In this document: piece after piece, positions 8,150 to 17,315 of the stretch
Layout of the letters: every line of letters begins with the position of its first letter
Position numbering within the stretch: position 1 is the stretch's first letter
Origin: Rhizobium sp. P38BS-XIX
Lineage (GTDB): Bacteria > Pseudomonadota > Alphaproteobacteria > Rhizobiales > Rhizobiaceae
NCBI RefSeq assembly: GCF_012641435.1
Contig: NZ_JABAIJ010000018.1
Span: 1 to 64,000, forward strand
Direction of reading: 5' to 3'
DNA length: 64,000 nucleotides
Position numbers and translations under genes: made by a program
Notes under the pieces: model-generated
Database searches by the model: none
Told to the model about the DNA's origin: nothing
What the model saw: only the letters and a program-made list of their open reading frames with translations

Positions 8150-9049
8150 ATGTCACTGATTGCACTTGTCACGGGAGCATCGAGCGGCTTTGGCCAGATG
8201 ATCGCGCGTGATCTCGCCCATGCAGGCCATACGGCCTACGCCTCCATGCGTGGTACGACCGGCAAGAATGCCGGGAACGTTGCCGACAACGCCGCCTATG
8301 CGGCCGAGCACGGCATCGAGCTCGCCTCAATCGAACTCGACGTTCAGGATGAAGCATCGATCCATGCCGCAATCGAAGCGATCATCGCCAAACACGGCAG
8401 GATTGATGTGCTCGTCCAGAATGCCGGGCACATGGTCTACGGACCCAGCGAAGCATTTACGCCGGAGCAGCTTGCCGAACTCTATGACATCAATGTTCTC
8501 GGCACGCAGCGCGTCAACCGGGCGGTCTTGCCGCATATGCGGGCGGCCGGTCGCGGTCTGGTGATCTGGATATCGAGCAGCAGCGTCGCGGGCGGCGTTC
8601 CCCCGCTCCTTGGGCCCTACTTCGCCGCCAAGGCCGGTATGGATGCGATGGCCGTTTGCTATGCCAAGGAGCTTTCACTTCTGGGCATCGAAACCTCGAT
8701 CGTCGTACCTGGCGCCTTCACATCGGGCACCAATCACTTCGCCCATTCCGGTTCGCCGGCTGACAAGGCCGTAGAGCAGGCTTACGCGCAGAGCTATCCC
8801 GCCGGGTTCTCCGACGATCTCCTCAAGGCCCTTGCCACGACCGTACCTGATAACGCCGATCCGGCAGCCGTTGGCCGGGCGGTTGTCGATATCGTCGGCC
8901 GCCCTTACGGGGAACGTCCGCTTCGGGTCGTCATCGATCCGGCAAGTGATGGTTCGGAAGTCAGCTTTGCCGTCATCGACAGGGTCCGCTCGGAATTCCT
9001 CTATCGCATCGGACATGCCGATCTGCTTCATCCCAAAGCGGCCATTTAG
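8150..9049 (+). CDS. SDR family oxidoreductase
   Basis: 299 aa. N-terminal TGASSGFG cofactor motif, LVQNAGHM structural motif, WISSSS with the catalytic Ser and YFAAK (Tyr-Lys pair). The longer C-terminal part fits the SDR subgroup acting on hydroxy or keto side chains. A GGAG-like ribosome site precedes the ATG. Sits 39 bases after the previous SDR on the same strand. Confidence 0.88.
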   Translation: MSLIALVTGASSGFGQMIARDLAHAGHTAYASMRGTTGKNAGNVADNAAYAAEHGIELASIELDVQDEASIHAAIEAIIAKHGRIDVLVQNAGHMVYGPSEAFTPEQLAELYDINVLGTQRVNRAVLPHMRAAGRGLVIWISSSSVAGGVPPLLGPYFAAKAGMDAMAVCYAKELSLLGIETSIVVPGAFTSGTNHFAHSGSPADKAVEQAYAQSYPAGFSDDLLKALATTVPDNADPAAVGRAVVDIVGRPYGERPLRVVIDPASDGSEVSFAVIDRVRSEFLYRIGHADLLHPKAAI

Positions 9050-9265
9050 CTTCGCTTTGCCCCGACAGACACGACATCGGCAAATCCAAGGTGCCGACGG
9101 GCGGAGAGAATGTCTCCCGCCGGCACCGCCACAATCGCCGCACACATTTGTCGCGGCCTGTATCGGCATCGAACGCTGGCCGCCGCATACCTCCCCAGAT
9201 CCAAAGAGCAACCGATCGTCGCGTTCTTGAAGATCGCCAGCAAGAGAAACATCGAAAGGACTACC

Positions 9266-9481
9266 ATGCCATTCGTCAACATAAAGACGCCGGAAGCGGC
9301 GCTTAGCAAAGTTCAGAAGGAAGAGATCGTCCACAAGGTCACGAACCTTCTGGTCGAGTATTTCTCGGAAGCAGCAAGACCTCACACGATGGTTCTGATC
9401 GAGGAAGTCAAGGATGGCGGCTACGCACGCGCCGACCAGGTCTTCATCCTACCCGATGAATATCGCGCGAAAGACGCATAG
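9266..9481 (+). CDS. 4-oxalocrotonate tautomerase family protein
   Basis: 71 aa from the ATG at 9266 (MPFVNIKTPEAAL), which places the catalytic Pro directly after the initiator Met as the family requires. GAAAGGA at 9254-9260 supports this start over the longer frame beginning at 9110, whose extra N-terminus looks random. Members interconvert keto/enol forms of small acids. It follows the two SDR genes on the same strand (217-base gap). Confidence 0.85.
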   Translation: MPFVNIKTPEAALSKVQKEEIVHKVTNLLVEYFSEAARPHTMVLIEEVKDGGYARADQVFILPDEYRAKDA

Positions 9482-9646
9482 TCGCTGATTGACGCAATGG
9501 CGAGCGCAAGCGAGCCGTTGCGTCAACGTCTGAAAGAGGCAGCACGCACCCTGCCGATCGAAGTGATGTTCGTCGTGTCTCTGCATTGCATTGAAAACGA
9601 ACTTCGGCGACGGTCGATCTCGGCAAACCTCAAAGGAGAATGAACG

Positions 9647-10039
9647 ATGACGGATGGAATGACCTTTCTGAGATCCAATCACGAGCCCAAGTTGACCCTC
9701 GACCGGCTCGCCGAGGCTGTAGCCAGCCGCGGAATGAAGGTGTTTGCACGCATCGACTTTGCTGCCGACGCCGCTGACGCCCAGCTAGCCTTGCCGGCAA
9801 CGGAATTGCTGATCTTCGGCAATCCAAAAGTCGGGACCCTGTTGCTGCAGCAAAATCAGGAAATCGGAATAGATCTGCCGCTAAAGGCGCTTGCGTGGAC
9901 CAACGGCAGCGACACGTGGCTGGCCTACAACGAGCCCTCCCATCTGGCAACTCGGCACGGGATAACCGCCGATGATATCGTCGCCAAGATGACCGCAGGG
10001 GTCCGCAGCGCTGTCGAAGAGGCAATATCGGCAGGTTAA
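9647..10039 (+). CDS. DUF302 domain protein
   Basis: 130 aa soluble protein of the DUF302 family: VASRGMKVFARIDFAADA followed by ELLIFGNPKVGTLLLQQ and IGIDLPLKALAW. No function is established for the family. AGGAG precedes the ATG. A second, more divergent DUF302 gene lies at 15080-15532, and both sit near metallo-hydrolase genes. Confidence 0.85.
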   Translation: MTDGMTFLRSNHEPKLTLDRLAEAVASRGMKVFARIDFAADAADAQLALPATELLIFGNPKVGTLLLQQNQEIGIDLPLKALAWTNGSDTWLAYNEPSHLATRHGITADDIVAKMTAGVRSAVEEAISAG

Positions 10040-10059
10040 GCCGGTGCGGTCGACAGACG

Positions 10060-11556
10060 CTAGCGATTGTGCGTGAGATGAAAAAGCTGGCGCATGCGCG
10101 CGGCGAGAGCGGATTTGTTTTGGCCGGCCCCGATGGCCGCCACCTGATGAAGGGCTTCCTGTCTTTGTGTCCGGGCTGACAGCAGTTCTGCAAGCTCTTC
10201 TGCGATTGTCGGACGCTCCTTCAGCAGATTGGCCAGCTTCTCCTTTGCAATTTCATAAGCGACGACTGGCGTCAGCGCTCGTTTTTCGCCGACCTCGACC
10301 GCGCCGAGCAGGACGCCTCCCTCTCCAAACAGATCGCCGGGGGCAAGCCTGTCCAACTCTTTTCCTGTGTCTCCATCCGGCTCCTCGACGACGACGACAC
10401 CGCTCTTGATGATGATCAATGACGTCAGCGCAGCATCATGATGGGCAATGATCTCGCCCTTGCGAAAATTCAGCCTCTTCATGGAGGTCGCCAAGCCGTC
10501 CTTCTCGTCCTCGGTCAGGCTGGAAAACAATCTGATGGCGTTGAGCAGCTTGCGCGAACCGCTGCCAGCCCGGCTCTTTTCGCCGGGTGTTCGCCCGGAT
10601 GGGTCGGAGCTAATCGGCAGCGACGAGGCGAGCTGCAAATCGACGCTCTCCACGTGGCGGTAAATGAGGTCGAAAAGTTCGTTCTTGGCAGCGCCCACCT
10701 TGTCGACGTCGCTCACGCGAAATGCAAGGTCCATATCGACAATGTCCTTGTCGATGGCCGCGATCGTCGCAGTAGGCGCCGGATCCTTCTCAATCGTGCC
10801 ACTGCTGAGAAGGACATTGTTCATGAGCTCGAGTATGGCACGCGGAGGCCGATCGAGCCTCAAACGAATGCGCAACGTCGCGCCGTGAGAGCGATCCGGA
10901 TAGCTGGTATTTGTGAAACGGCTGCGCGCCAGAAGACTATTCGGAATGAAGACGACATCATTCGTCGCCGTTCTTATCTGGGTCGACCGCCAGGTGGTTT
11001 CGAACACCTGCCCCTGAACATCACCATCCAGCACGATCCAATGGCCCGGTGAAATCGGATGACCGAGGTTGAGCGCAATGCCGGAAAAGACGTCACTGAG
11101 CGTATTTTGCAGCGCGAGGCCAAGAATGATGGCGAAGATGCCGGATGTCGCGATGATCGTTCCAATGGGCAGGCTGAAGACGTAGGTAATGATCGAGAGA
11201 GCTGCCGAGATGTAAATCAGAGCGACAACGACATCCTGCAGCAGCCTGACTTCGCGCGGCTTTCCCTCAAAGATCAGGAAAAGGCGCACCAGACTTGTCA
11301 GCATCATTGCACCGCCGATCCACCAGATCGTCTTCAGGCCGCCATATGCGAAGCGATCCGCCACGTCGAGCGCAGTGTCATCCGCCAGATACGGCGCTAT
11401 TCCGTTTCGAAGCAAAAGCACGGTGAAGGCCGCGAAGAATGCGACGTCGGCTGCGAGCTTGTACGCGGCGGATTTCCGGACCGGCAATCTCACCACAAGG
11501 AAAACAACCAAAAGCCCGACGAACTGTGCCAGCGGATGAGTGATCAATTCAACCAT
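10060..11556 (-). CDS. MscS-type mechanosensitive channel with cyclic-nucleotide-binding domain
   Basis: 498 aa from ATG 11556 (MVELITHPLAQF). Several N-terminal membrane helices lead into the MscS pore/beta-domain (LALQNTLSDVFSGIALNLGHPISPGHWIVLDG, VFIPNSLL). The C-terminal third is a cNMP-binding/CAP-ED domain (FSSLTEDEKDGLATSMKRL, GDLFGEGGVLLGAVEVG). The domain order matches known bacterial cyclic-nucleotide-gated MscS-like channels (bCNG). It is an inner-membrane osmotic or ion release channel whose gating may respond to cAMP or a related ligand. The stop is 20 bases from the convergent DUF302 gene. Confidence 0.9.
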   Translation of the reverse strand: MVELITHPLAQFVGLLVVFLVVRLPVRKSAAYKLAADVAFFAAFTVLLLRNGIAPYLADDTALDVADRFAYGGLKTIWWIGGAMMLTSLVRLFLIFEGKPREVRLLQDVVVALIYISAALSIITYVFSLPIGTIIATSGIFAIILGLALQNTLSDVFSGIALNLGHPISPGHWIVLDGDVQGQVFETTWRSTQIRTATNDVVFIPNSLLARSRFTNTSYPDRSHGATLRIRLRLDRPPRAILELMNNVLLSSGTIEKDPAPTATIAAIDKDIVDMDLAFRVSDVDKVGAAKNELFDLIYRHVESVDLQLASSLPISSDPSGRTPGEKSRAGSGSRKLLNAIRLFSSLTEDEKDGLATSMKRLNFRKGEIIAHHDAALTSLIIIKSGVVVVEEPDGDTGKELDRLAPGDLFGEGGVLLGAVEVGEKRALTPVVAYEIAKEKLANLLKERPTIAEELAELLSARTQRQEALHQVAAIGAGQNKSALAARMRQLFHLTHNR

Positions 11557-11884
11557 GTCCCTGTCTCTTCGAATGCCCGTCCCCATCCGCTCAGGCCGGC
11601 AAGCATGAGCGGTCCGTCATGCAGCGATCCGGCGATCACTGCGTCAGGTCGGGCTGAACCCTCGGAAACCTATTCCACGTGCTGCATTGGCCGGAAGCCG
11701 TCACTTTCATGACGTAACGTCCAACTGATTGGACAATCGAGCTTGCGCGGCGGACTCCGCGATCTTGTGGAATGCCGAGCATCCGCGCGGGATATTGCGT
11801 TTGTGCTAGCTTGATCAACGCGAGAACGAAGGGGCGTTCGCATTCGGCCCGGCAGCGCGCGCGCCCGGCACCTTCCCATCCATT

Positions 11885-11990
11885 GCACGAAGCTTTCAGA
11901 ACAATGGGGTTCTCAACGCGTGCGAAACCCGGTTCTGTCGAACGGCAAGCCAGGTCCGATGTCTCCGTTCCTGGCCTGCAACAACCATTG
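11885..11990 (+). promoter_or_regulatory. Possible variant cobalamin riboswitch upstream of cbtB
   Basis: About 100 bases before cbtB contain AATGGGG, GTGCGAAACCCGG, CTGTC and AAGCCAGG in that order, resembling parts of the B12-box and the 3' GCCAGGAGAC element of cobalamin riboswitches. The usual central GCCCCCGCAACTGT box is missing, so this may be a degenerate or variant element, or chance. cbtAB genes are known targets of B12 riboswitches, which raises the prior. Confidence 0.35.
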
Positions 11991-12009
11991 TTCATGGAGG
12001 ATATGGATC

Positions 12010-12219
12010 ATGTCTGACACAATCTTTGCACCCACAGCCACACCAACTCCGATCGCCATCGGCCAGATTGTCCCGTGGGCAATTTTTGCCGGCATTCTTC
12101 TCCTGCTCGCGATCTATTTCGTCGGCGCCGAAGAAGGGGCGACCTCGCTGATTTCCGGCATGTATGTCCATGAATTCGTTCATGACGGCCGGCACCTCCT
12201 CGGCTTCCCCTGCCATTGA
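12010..12219 (+). CDS. cbtB: CbtB, small subunit of cobalt transporter
   Basis: 69 aa with a single transmembrane helix (VPWAIFAGILLLLAIYF) and the conserved C-terminal histidine motif HEFVHDGRHLLGFPCH, diagnostic of CbtB. With CbtA it forms a B12-regulated cobalt importer in the inner membrane. ATGGAGG precedes the ATG at 12010; upstream in-frame ATGs lack support. cbtA follows 12 bases after the stop. Confidence 0.92.
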   Translation: MSDTIFAPTATPTPIAIGQIVPWAIFAGILLLLAIYFVGAEEGATSLISGMYVHEFVHDGRHLLGFPCH

Positions 12220-12231
12220 GAGGTCTGGGTC

Positions 12232-12975
12232 ATGGTCGGCAAACTTCTACTGCGCGGCATGCTTGTTGGGCTTCTTTCCGGTATCCTCGTCTTCCTCTTC
12301 GCGCACAGCTTCGGTGAACCACTGGTCGATAGTGCAATCGCCTTCGAAGAGAAGATGGCGCAAGCGGCAGGTGAGGCGCCGGAACCCGAAATCGTCTCGC
12401 GCGCGACGCAGGCCGGCCTCGGACTCTTTACCGCCGTCATCGTCTACGGCGCGGCGGCCGGCGGTCTTTTTGCCCTGGCCTTCTCGGCGATTTACGGTCG
12501 CGCCGGGCCCTATAGCGCCCGGACGACATCCGCCATGCTCGGGCTCGGAGCGTTTCTGGTCATGTCGGTCATCCCCGATTTCAAATATCCGGCCAATCCT
12601 CCGGCTGTCGGCAATCCCGATACGATCGGCGCTCGAACCGAGCTCTATTTCATCCTGCTGCTTGCCTCGATCATCGCGCTGTCGCTTGCCTTCGCCGTGG
12701 CGAATAATTTGACGAGAAAATATGGCAGGTGGAATGCGGCGATCGTTGCCAGCCTCCTGTTTATCGCCATCGTTGCGGTGATCCAGAGCCTGATGCCGCC
12801 TGTCAACGAGGTGCCGGAGACGTTCTCAGCCGTGCTCCTCTGGCGCTTTCGCCTCGCTTCGCTTTGTATGCATGCGATCCTTTGGGCGTCACTCGGGCTG
12901 GGTTTCGGCATTCTTGCGGAAAGACTTCTCGAACATCGCCAGTCGCGCCGTTCCTTCCCCTCGGCAACGCGCTAG
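12232..12975 (+). CDS. cbtA: CbtA, membrane subunit of cobalt transporter
   Basis: 247 aa with five to six predicted membrane segments starting LLLRGMLVGLLSGILVFLFAH and the CbtA-type FGEPLVDSAIAFEE loop. The motif PDFKYPANPPAVGNPDTI is typical of the family. Probably provides cobalt for cobalamin and, by inference, for the CTLCSC enzyme at 2774-3424. Operon with cbtB. Confidence 0.92.
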   Translation: MVGKLLLRGMLVGLLSGILVFLFAHSFGEPLVDSAIAFEEKMAQAAGEAPEPEIVSRATQAGLGLFTAVIVYGAAAGGLFALAFSAIYGRAGPYSARTTSAMLGLGAFLVMSVIPDFKYPANPPAVGNPDTIGARTELYFILLLASIIALSLAFAVANNLTRKYGRWNAAIVASLLFIAIVAVIQSLMPPVNEVPETFSAVLLWRFRLASLCMHAILWASLGLGFGILAERLLEHRQSRRSFPSATR

Positions 12976-13102
12976 AGAGTTTGGGCACTCCGCTCGACGC
13001 GGTCGCATCAAGCACGCATGCGACCGCGAATTCGCCGAAGTGGCAGGCATGGCTTTCGACAAGAGGCGGATCGAGGGGTGACTTCCTCCGCTCGGGTGCA
13101 CT

Positions 13103-14011
13103 TTATCGCGTGATCGATTTCTTTCGTCGCAGTGACATGCGGGGCAACTTCACGGATATTCTTGTCAGAAACACGCCTGCAATCGCGACGACGAACCCGA
13201 CGATCTGCAGTGGCGCCAGCTGCTCGCCGAAGAGTACGTAGGCTTCCAGTGCAGAGAGCGGCGGTACGGCCAGCAAGAGCGCACTCATCTTCGTTGGGCC
13301 ATTGTGCCGCGAAAGCCATACGACAAGCGAGACGCCGATCGCCGACAGGCCGATGACCGACCAGGCGAGCAATCCCCAAAGAGCGACGCTTCCATCCCAG
13401 AGATTGTCGCCGTCAAGGACTGTGGCCACCAGTGCAATCGGTATGCCGCCGGCATTCTGCAGCGAGGCGGACACGCTGACGGGATCGGATGACAAACGGC
13501 TTTTCTGGATCGTCGTCGCGACCGCCATCCCGATGACGGCAAGAATGGCTGCCGCCAAGCCAACCGCATTGATATGGCCGGTACCACCGTTGGCCAGATC
13601 CGGTTCAAGCACGCAGACGACGCCTGCAATGGCAACGGCAAGCCCAACGACGCCTGCCCTCGACAGTTTTTCTCCGCGTGCGAAATACAGCCAGGCGGCA
13701 ATTCCGACGGGCTGAGTGCTGGACAACAATGCCATGATGCCAGCCGGCATTCCCTGCCAAATAGCCGTGTAGGCAAAGCAGAGATAGACGCCATTCAACA
13801 ATACGCCCGTCATCAGGTGCGACCAGACCCTGGCCTTTGCGGGCCATCGATCGCGTCGCACATGCGCAATTGCGCCAAGCAGCAAAGCCGTGAGCAGCAT
13901 GCGCAGCACAAGGAAAGGCTGCGGAGCGGCGTGAAACAAGAGCCCTTTGGCGACAATGAAACCGGTGGACCATATAAGAACGAAGAGTGCGGACAAAATG
14001 GCCGACATCAC
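13103..14011 (-). CDS. EamA/DMT family transporter
   Basis: 302 aa with ten hydrophobic segments in two EamA repeats (ALFVLIWSTGFIVAKG at the N-terminus; ALEAYVLFGEQLAPLQIVGF in the second half). This is the RhaT/YdcZ-like drug/metabolite exporter family of the inner membrane; the substrate is unknown. It lies 38 bases after the metallo-hydrolase on the same strand and may share its transcript. Confidence 0.88.
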   Translation of the reverse strand: MMSAILSALFVLIWSTGFIVAKGLLFHAAPQPFLVLRMLLTALLLGAIAHVRRDRWPAKARVWSHLMTGVLLNGVYLCFAYTAIWQGMPAGIMALLSSTQPVGIAAWLYFARGEKLSRAGVVGLAVAIAGVVCVLEPDLANGGTGHINAVGLAAAILAVIGMAVATTIQKSRLSSDPVSVSASLQNAGGIPIALVATVLDGDNLWDGSVALWGLLAWSVIGLSAIGVSLVVWLSRHNGPTKMSALLLAVPPLSALEAYVLFGEQLAPLQIVGFVVAIAGVFLTRISVKLPRMSLRRKKSITR

Positions 14012-14049
14012 AGATGCTCCACTCGGCTATTGATGGGCATGAAAGGCAA

Positions 14050-15060
14050 CTATTCCTGGACGATCTGCCGGAACACCCGCTCGACCTGCGCATTCAGCGA
14101 CATCACGGCAAGATCGGCATCGTGCGGAATGACGTGCTCGGCGGCGGCCGGATCGGCAAGCAGAGCCGCGCGGATCATCTCGATGTCGCCAAGGAGCGTG
14201 TCAAGCGTGATGCCGTCGCGAACGCGGCTTTCCACCTGCGCCCAGAGCGAAAGGAAGAACCCGCGCTGGCTGGTGAGGATTTCCGGTCCGGCTCGCTCTC
14301 CATGTCCCGGACAGACGATGCTTGGCCGAAGCTCTTCCATGAAGGCGAGAAACTTGGGCCATTCGCGCATCTCGCCGTCCCGAACGATGTTGTAGGGTCC
14401 GTTGGCCACGAGATCCCCGGCAAACATCACCCGCTCTGCCGGCAGCCAGACAATTGTGTCGCCCCGCGTGTGACCCCAGCCGTGATGCAGCAATTCGACG
14501 CGGCGATCCCTACCGATAAGTTCCAGCCTGTCGCCGTAGACCAGTGTCGGCGGCAGAAGAGACGTGTCGGCGAGATCCGGTCTCAGCGTCGCCACCTGCT
14601 CCCATCGGCCGGGCGGACCTCCGAATGCGGCTGTCTCGAAACGCCTGAGTTCATCAACCATCTCGCGACAGGCGATAATCGCTGCACCCGTCCGCTCGCG
14701 AATTCGGCGGTTTCCATAGACGTGATCGCCATGATGGTGTGTGTTGACGACATATTTGATCGGCTTCTCACCGACCGTATCGCGGACCGCTGACAAGAGT
14801 GCGTCCGTGCGCGATGGCATGTTGGAATCGATCAGAAGGACCTCGTCTCCGAGATCGATCCAACCGTTGTTGCACATCAGGCTGCGAACCGCGCCGGCCG
14901 GGCCCGTCTTTGTGCCTTCCTCGAAATATCGCGTCCCGCCTTTCAGAAAGAAGACGCCCGGAGCCACCTCTTGCGGAATACCGACGGAATGGTCGTTGGG
15001 TTCATCGCCCGGGCTTTTACTTTGCAGGACCTGCGGCCCCTCGCTCATGGAACTGGTCAT
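14050..15060 (-). CDS. MBL-fold metallo-hydrolase
   Basis: 336 aa, cytoplasmic (no signal). Metal motif NTHHHGDHVYGN (HxHxDH), with GWGHTRGD, MFAGDLV and VCPGHG supplying further ligands. Resembles glyoxalase II-like/cyclase-type hydrolases. Lies 19 bases after the DUF302 gene, so the two are probably co-transcribed, followed by EamA. The unusual pairing of DUF302 with an MBL enzyme occurs twice in the window. Confidence 0.85.
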   Translation of the reverse strand: MTSSMSEGPQVLQSKSPGDEPNDHSVGIPQEVAPGVFFLKGGTRYFEEGTKTGPAGAVRSLMCNNGWIDLGDEVLLIDSNMPSRTDALLSAVRDTVGEKPIKYVVNTHHHGDHVYGNRRIRERTGAAIIACREMVDELRRFETAAFGGPPGRWEQVATLRPDLADTSLLPPTLVYGDRLELIGRDRRVELLHHGWGHTRGDTIVWLPAERVMFAGDLVANGPYNIVRDGEMREWPKFLAFMEELRPSIVCPGHGERAGPEILTSQRGFFLSLWAQVESRVRDGITLDTLLGDIEMIRAALLADPAAAEHVIPHDADLAVMSLNAQVERVFRQIVQE

Positions 15061-15079
15061 CGTCCCTCTCCTGTCTCGT

Positions 15080-15532
15080 TCAGCCGATCAATTTCGAAGC
15101 ACGGTGCAATATCTCGGCGGCAATCGCCTCGCATTTGGCGGCAAGCTCCTTGCCCAGCTGCGCAAGATGAGGGTCTTCATATCGGCCGAAGGCGCGTTCG
15201 GGATCCAGCCAGCGCAGGACGACTTCGTCACCCCGATCCATGATGGCAAACTTCAGCGGCGCCTCCAGAAGTGCGGCCGGCACGGCCGACAAGACGCGAA
15301 CCATGTAATCCGGGTGGAAGAACAGCAGCTGCCGAGTCGGATTGATGGCATAGCCACCTTTGGCCAGAAGGGCTTGTGGATTTATTTCGTGCAGCACCCA
15401 GAAGCCGGCATCCTCGATCGCCGTCTTCGCACAAGCGACGACATCCTCGAATCCGGCTTTCGAACTAAGGGAATGCTGCAGATCGTCCGGCACAGACGAC
15501 TGTCCATAGGTTACGGGATGAAGTTCGGTCAT
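15080..15532 (-). CDS. DUF302 domain protein
   Basis: About 150 aa from ATG 15532 (MTELHPVTYG); an alternative start at 15556 adds 8 residues. The pattern AKTAIEDAGFWVLHEINPQALLAKGGY followed by QLLFFHPDYMVRVL matches DUF302. No catalytic residues are known for the family. First gene of an apparent three-gene unit with the MBL hydrolase and EamA exporter. Confidence 0.8.
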   Translation of the reverse strand: MTELHPVTYGQSSVPDDLQHSLSSKAGFEDVVACAKTAIEDAGFWVLHEINPQALLAKGGYAINPTRQLLFFHPDYMVRVLSAVPAALLEAPLKFAIMDRGDEVVLRWLDPERAFGRYEDPHLAQLGKELAAKCEAIAAEILHRASKLIG

Positions 15533-15725
15533 ATCCTGTCTCTCAACAACGGACACCAGGTGTCCCTATGTTGCGCAGGCTAGAACATGCAAAATCCCCT
15601 CTGAAGCCCGTTTTATTGGAACCAGCGTTTAATGGATTGGATTGGGTATGGTTCATCGGCGCGAGAATTCAGGCGCCGTTTCAAAAAATGAAGCAAGCCT
15701 CGCAGCAACGGCAAAATGCCAGCAC

Positions 15726-16667
15726 CTAAGCAGCCGAAGCCATCGCATCGGGCAGTGGACAGTTGTTGATGACATCCTGACATGACGTGGCGAGATGGTC
15801 GATGAAGGCGCTGACGGCGGCACTCAGGCCAACGCGATATGGCATCAACGCCGTCAGCCGGGTATCATCCGCAAGCCAGCCCGGAAGCACCATTGCCAGA
15901 TCGCCACTCCTCGTCTCCGCACCGCAGAGATAGGCGGGCAGCGCGGTAATGCCGATCCCGGCCTTCGCCGCATCCTTGAGGCTCGTCATGCAGCTGCTCA
16001 ACAAACGTGGTGCGACGGCGATCTCCTCTCTCTGTCCCGTCAGCTGATGGGAAAGCGTCAAGCGAGGCTGGCTGCTGTCCTTGGAGAACAGCAGCATCTG
16101 GTGGGTAGCGAGATCTTGCGGCGTTTCAACCTCGCCGTATCTCTTCAGATAGGCCGGCGATGCGAACAGATACCACGGAATGCTGGCAAGCGTCGTTTGA
16201 ATGAAATTGGAATTCTGTACGGCCGCACGATGAACGCGGATCGCGAGATCAAACCGCTCACCGACGATGTCGACGCAATGATTGGCGACATGCTGCACCA
16301 ATGTCACCTTCGGGTATCTGGACATGAACGAATTGACGATCGGGGGCATGATGAATTGCGCAACGACTGGAGCGGTCGTGTAGCGCAACGTCCCTGCGGG
16401 ATCGCTGAGCCGGGTTCGCATCGCATGTTCGGCCTCGTTGGCATTTTCGACCGTTGCCAGGGCGTGTCTATAAAACTCGTTGCCCGCCTCCGTCAGGCTA
16501 AGCCTGCGCGATGTGCGCAGCAACAGAACGAGCCCGAGACGCTCTTCAAGCTGCTTGATCCGATAGCTGAGTGTCGATGTCGGCAACCCCAGGGCTTGGC
16601 CGGCGCTCGTAAATCCCCCTCGGTCGACGATGGTCACAAAGTAGCGAAAGTCATTCATATCAATCAT
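15726..16667 (-). CDS. LysR family transcriptional regulator (paralogue A)
   Basis: 313 aa from ATG 16667 (MIDMNDFRYFVTIVD); the longer frame upstream is unlikely because this start aligns exactly with paralogue B at 17316. HTH residues 5-60 (GLPTSTLSYRIKQLEERLGL), effector domain from about 90. It is divergent from paralogue B across a 650-base gap, and precedes the DUF302-MBL-EamA genes on the same strand. Confidence 0.88.
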   Translation of the reverse strand: MIDMNDFRYFVTIVDRGGFTSAGQALGLPTSTLSYRIKQLEERLGLVLLLRTSRRLSLTEAGNEFYRHALATVENANEAEHAMRTRLSDPAGTLRYTTAPVVAQFIMPPIVNSFMSRYPKVTLVQHVANHCVDIVGERFDLAIRVHRAAVQNSNFIQTTLASIPWYLFASPAYLKRYGEVETPQDLATHQMLLFSKDSSQPRLTLSHQLTGQREEIAVAPRLLSSCMTSLKDAAKAGIGITALPAYLCGAETRSGDLAMVLPGWLADDTRLTALMPYRVGLSAAVSAFIDHLATSCQDVINNCPLPDAMASAA

Positions 16668-17315
16668 GGGGATGCACCATAGGCGAGAGACTGGCAGCCA
16701 TCTTAAAACACGCCACCGCGTCGACGTATCGCCTTGCCGACATATTGTTGCGCACTTCACAAACTGAGTTTTCGATACCACACAACGTCATTGTGGCAAA
16801 AAATTCATATCGCAATTTCTATTGAATGCGGAAGATTTCTCTCGCTGCACTCAAAACCACCATTGCCGACTATACCGTGCTCCAATTCAAGACCGCGTCA
16901 ACAACGGACGCCGGCTAATAGCCAGTGTCCATGCGTCATCGCGCTACCAGGAAGAGGCAGGAGCTATCATCAGCCATCTCCTTGCTCATATCGCCGCCCG
17001 TGAAATCGGTAAGCGCAAACCTACCAAAGTCTCTCGGCTCAGCTCCAAACACAACAGGAGATCGCGATTGATCCTGCTGGACATGCATTTGAGCGCTTCG
17101 GCTATCCAAAGCATAGCGTCTCCATCTTATTTTCGGTCCGACACAATAATCCATGTCAAAGCGTAGGACAGAGGCTTCGACACGACATCAAACGCGAAGA
17201 GCCAGCTCCGAAAGGAGCGCCGCCATCCGCATCTCCTCAAAGGGTGAGGAAGATCTGCCGGATTGCCACGCTTGATCCTAAGACCTCGTCATCCTCGCTG
17301 CGTGAGGACTGATCC
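16668..17315. other. Divergent intergenic region between two LysR genes
   Basis: About 650 bases between divergently transcribed paralogous regulators. It must hold both promoters; no gene-like frame with a ribosome site is seen. The length is far more than two LysR promoters need, so a lost gene or a small RNA is possible, but nothing specific is visible. Confidence 0.4.

Noticed and set aside
16822..17166. Plus-strand frame between the LysR genes
   Set aside because: No ribosome site and no recognisable composition; treated as chance.
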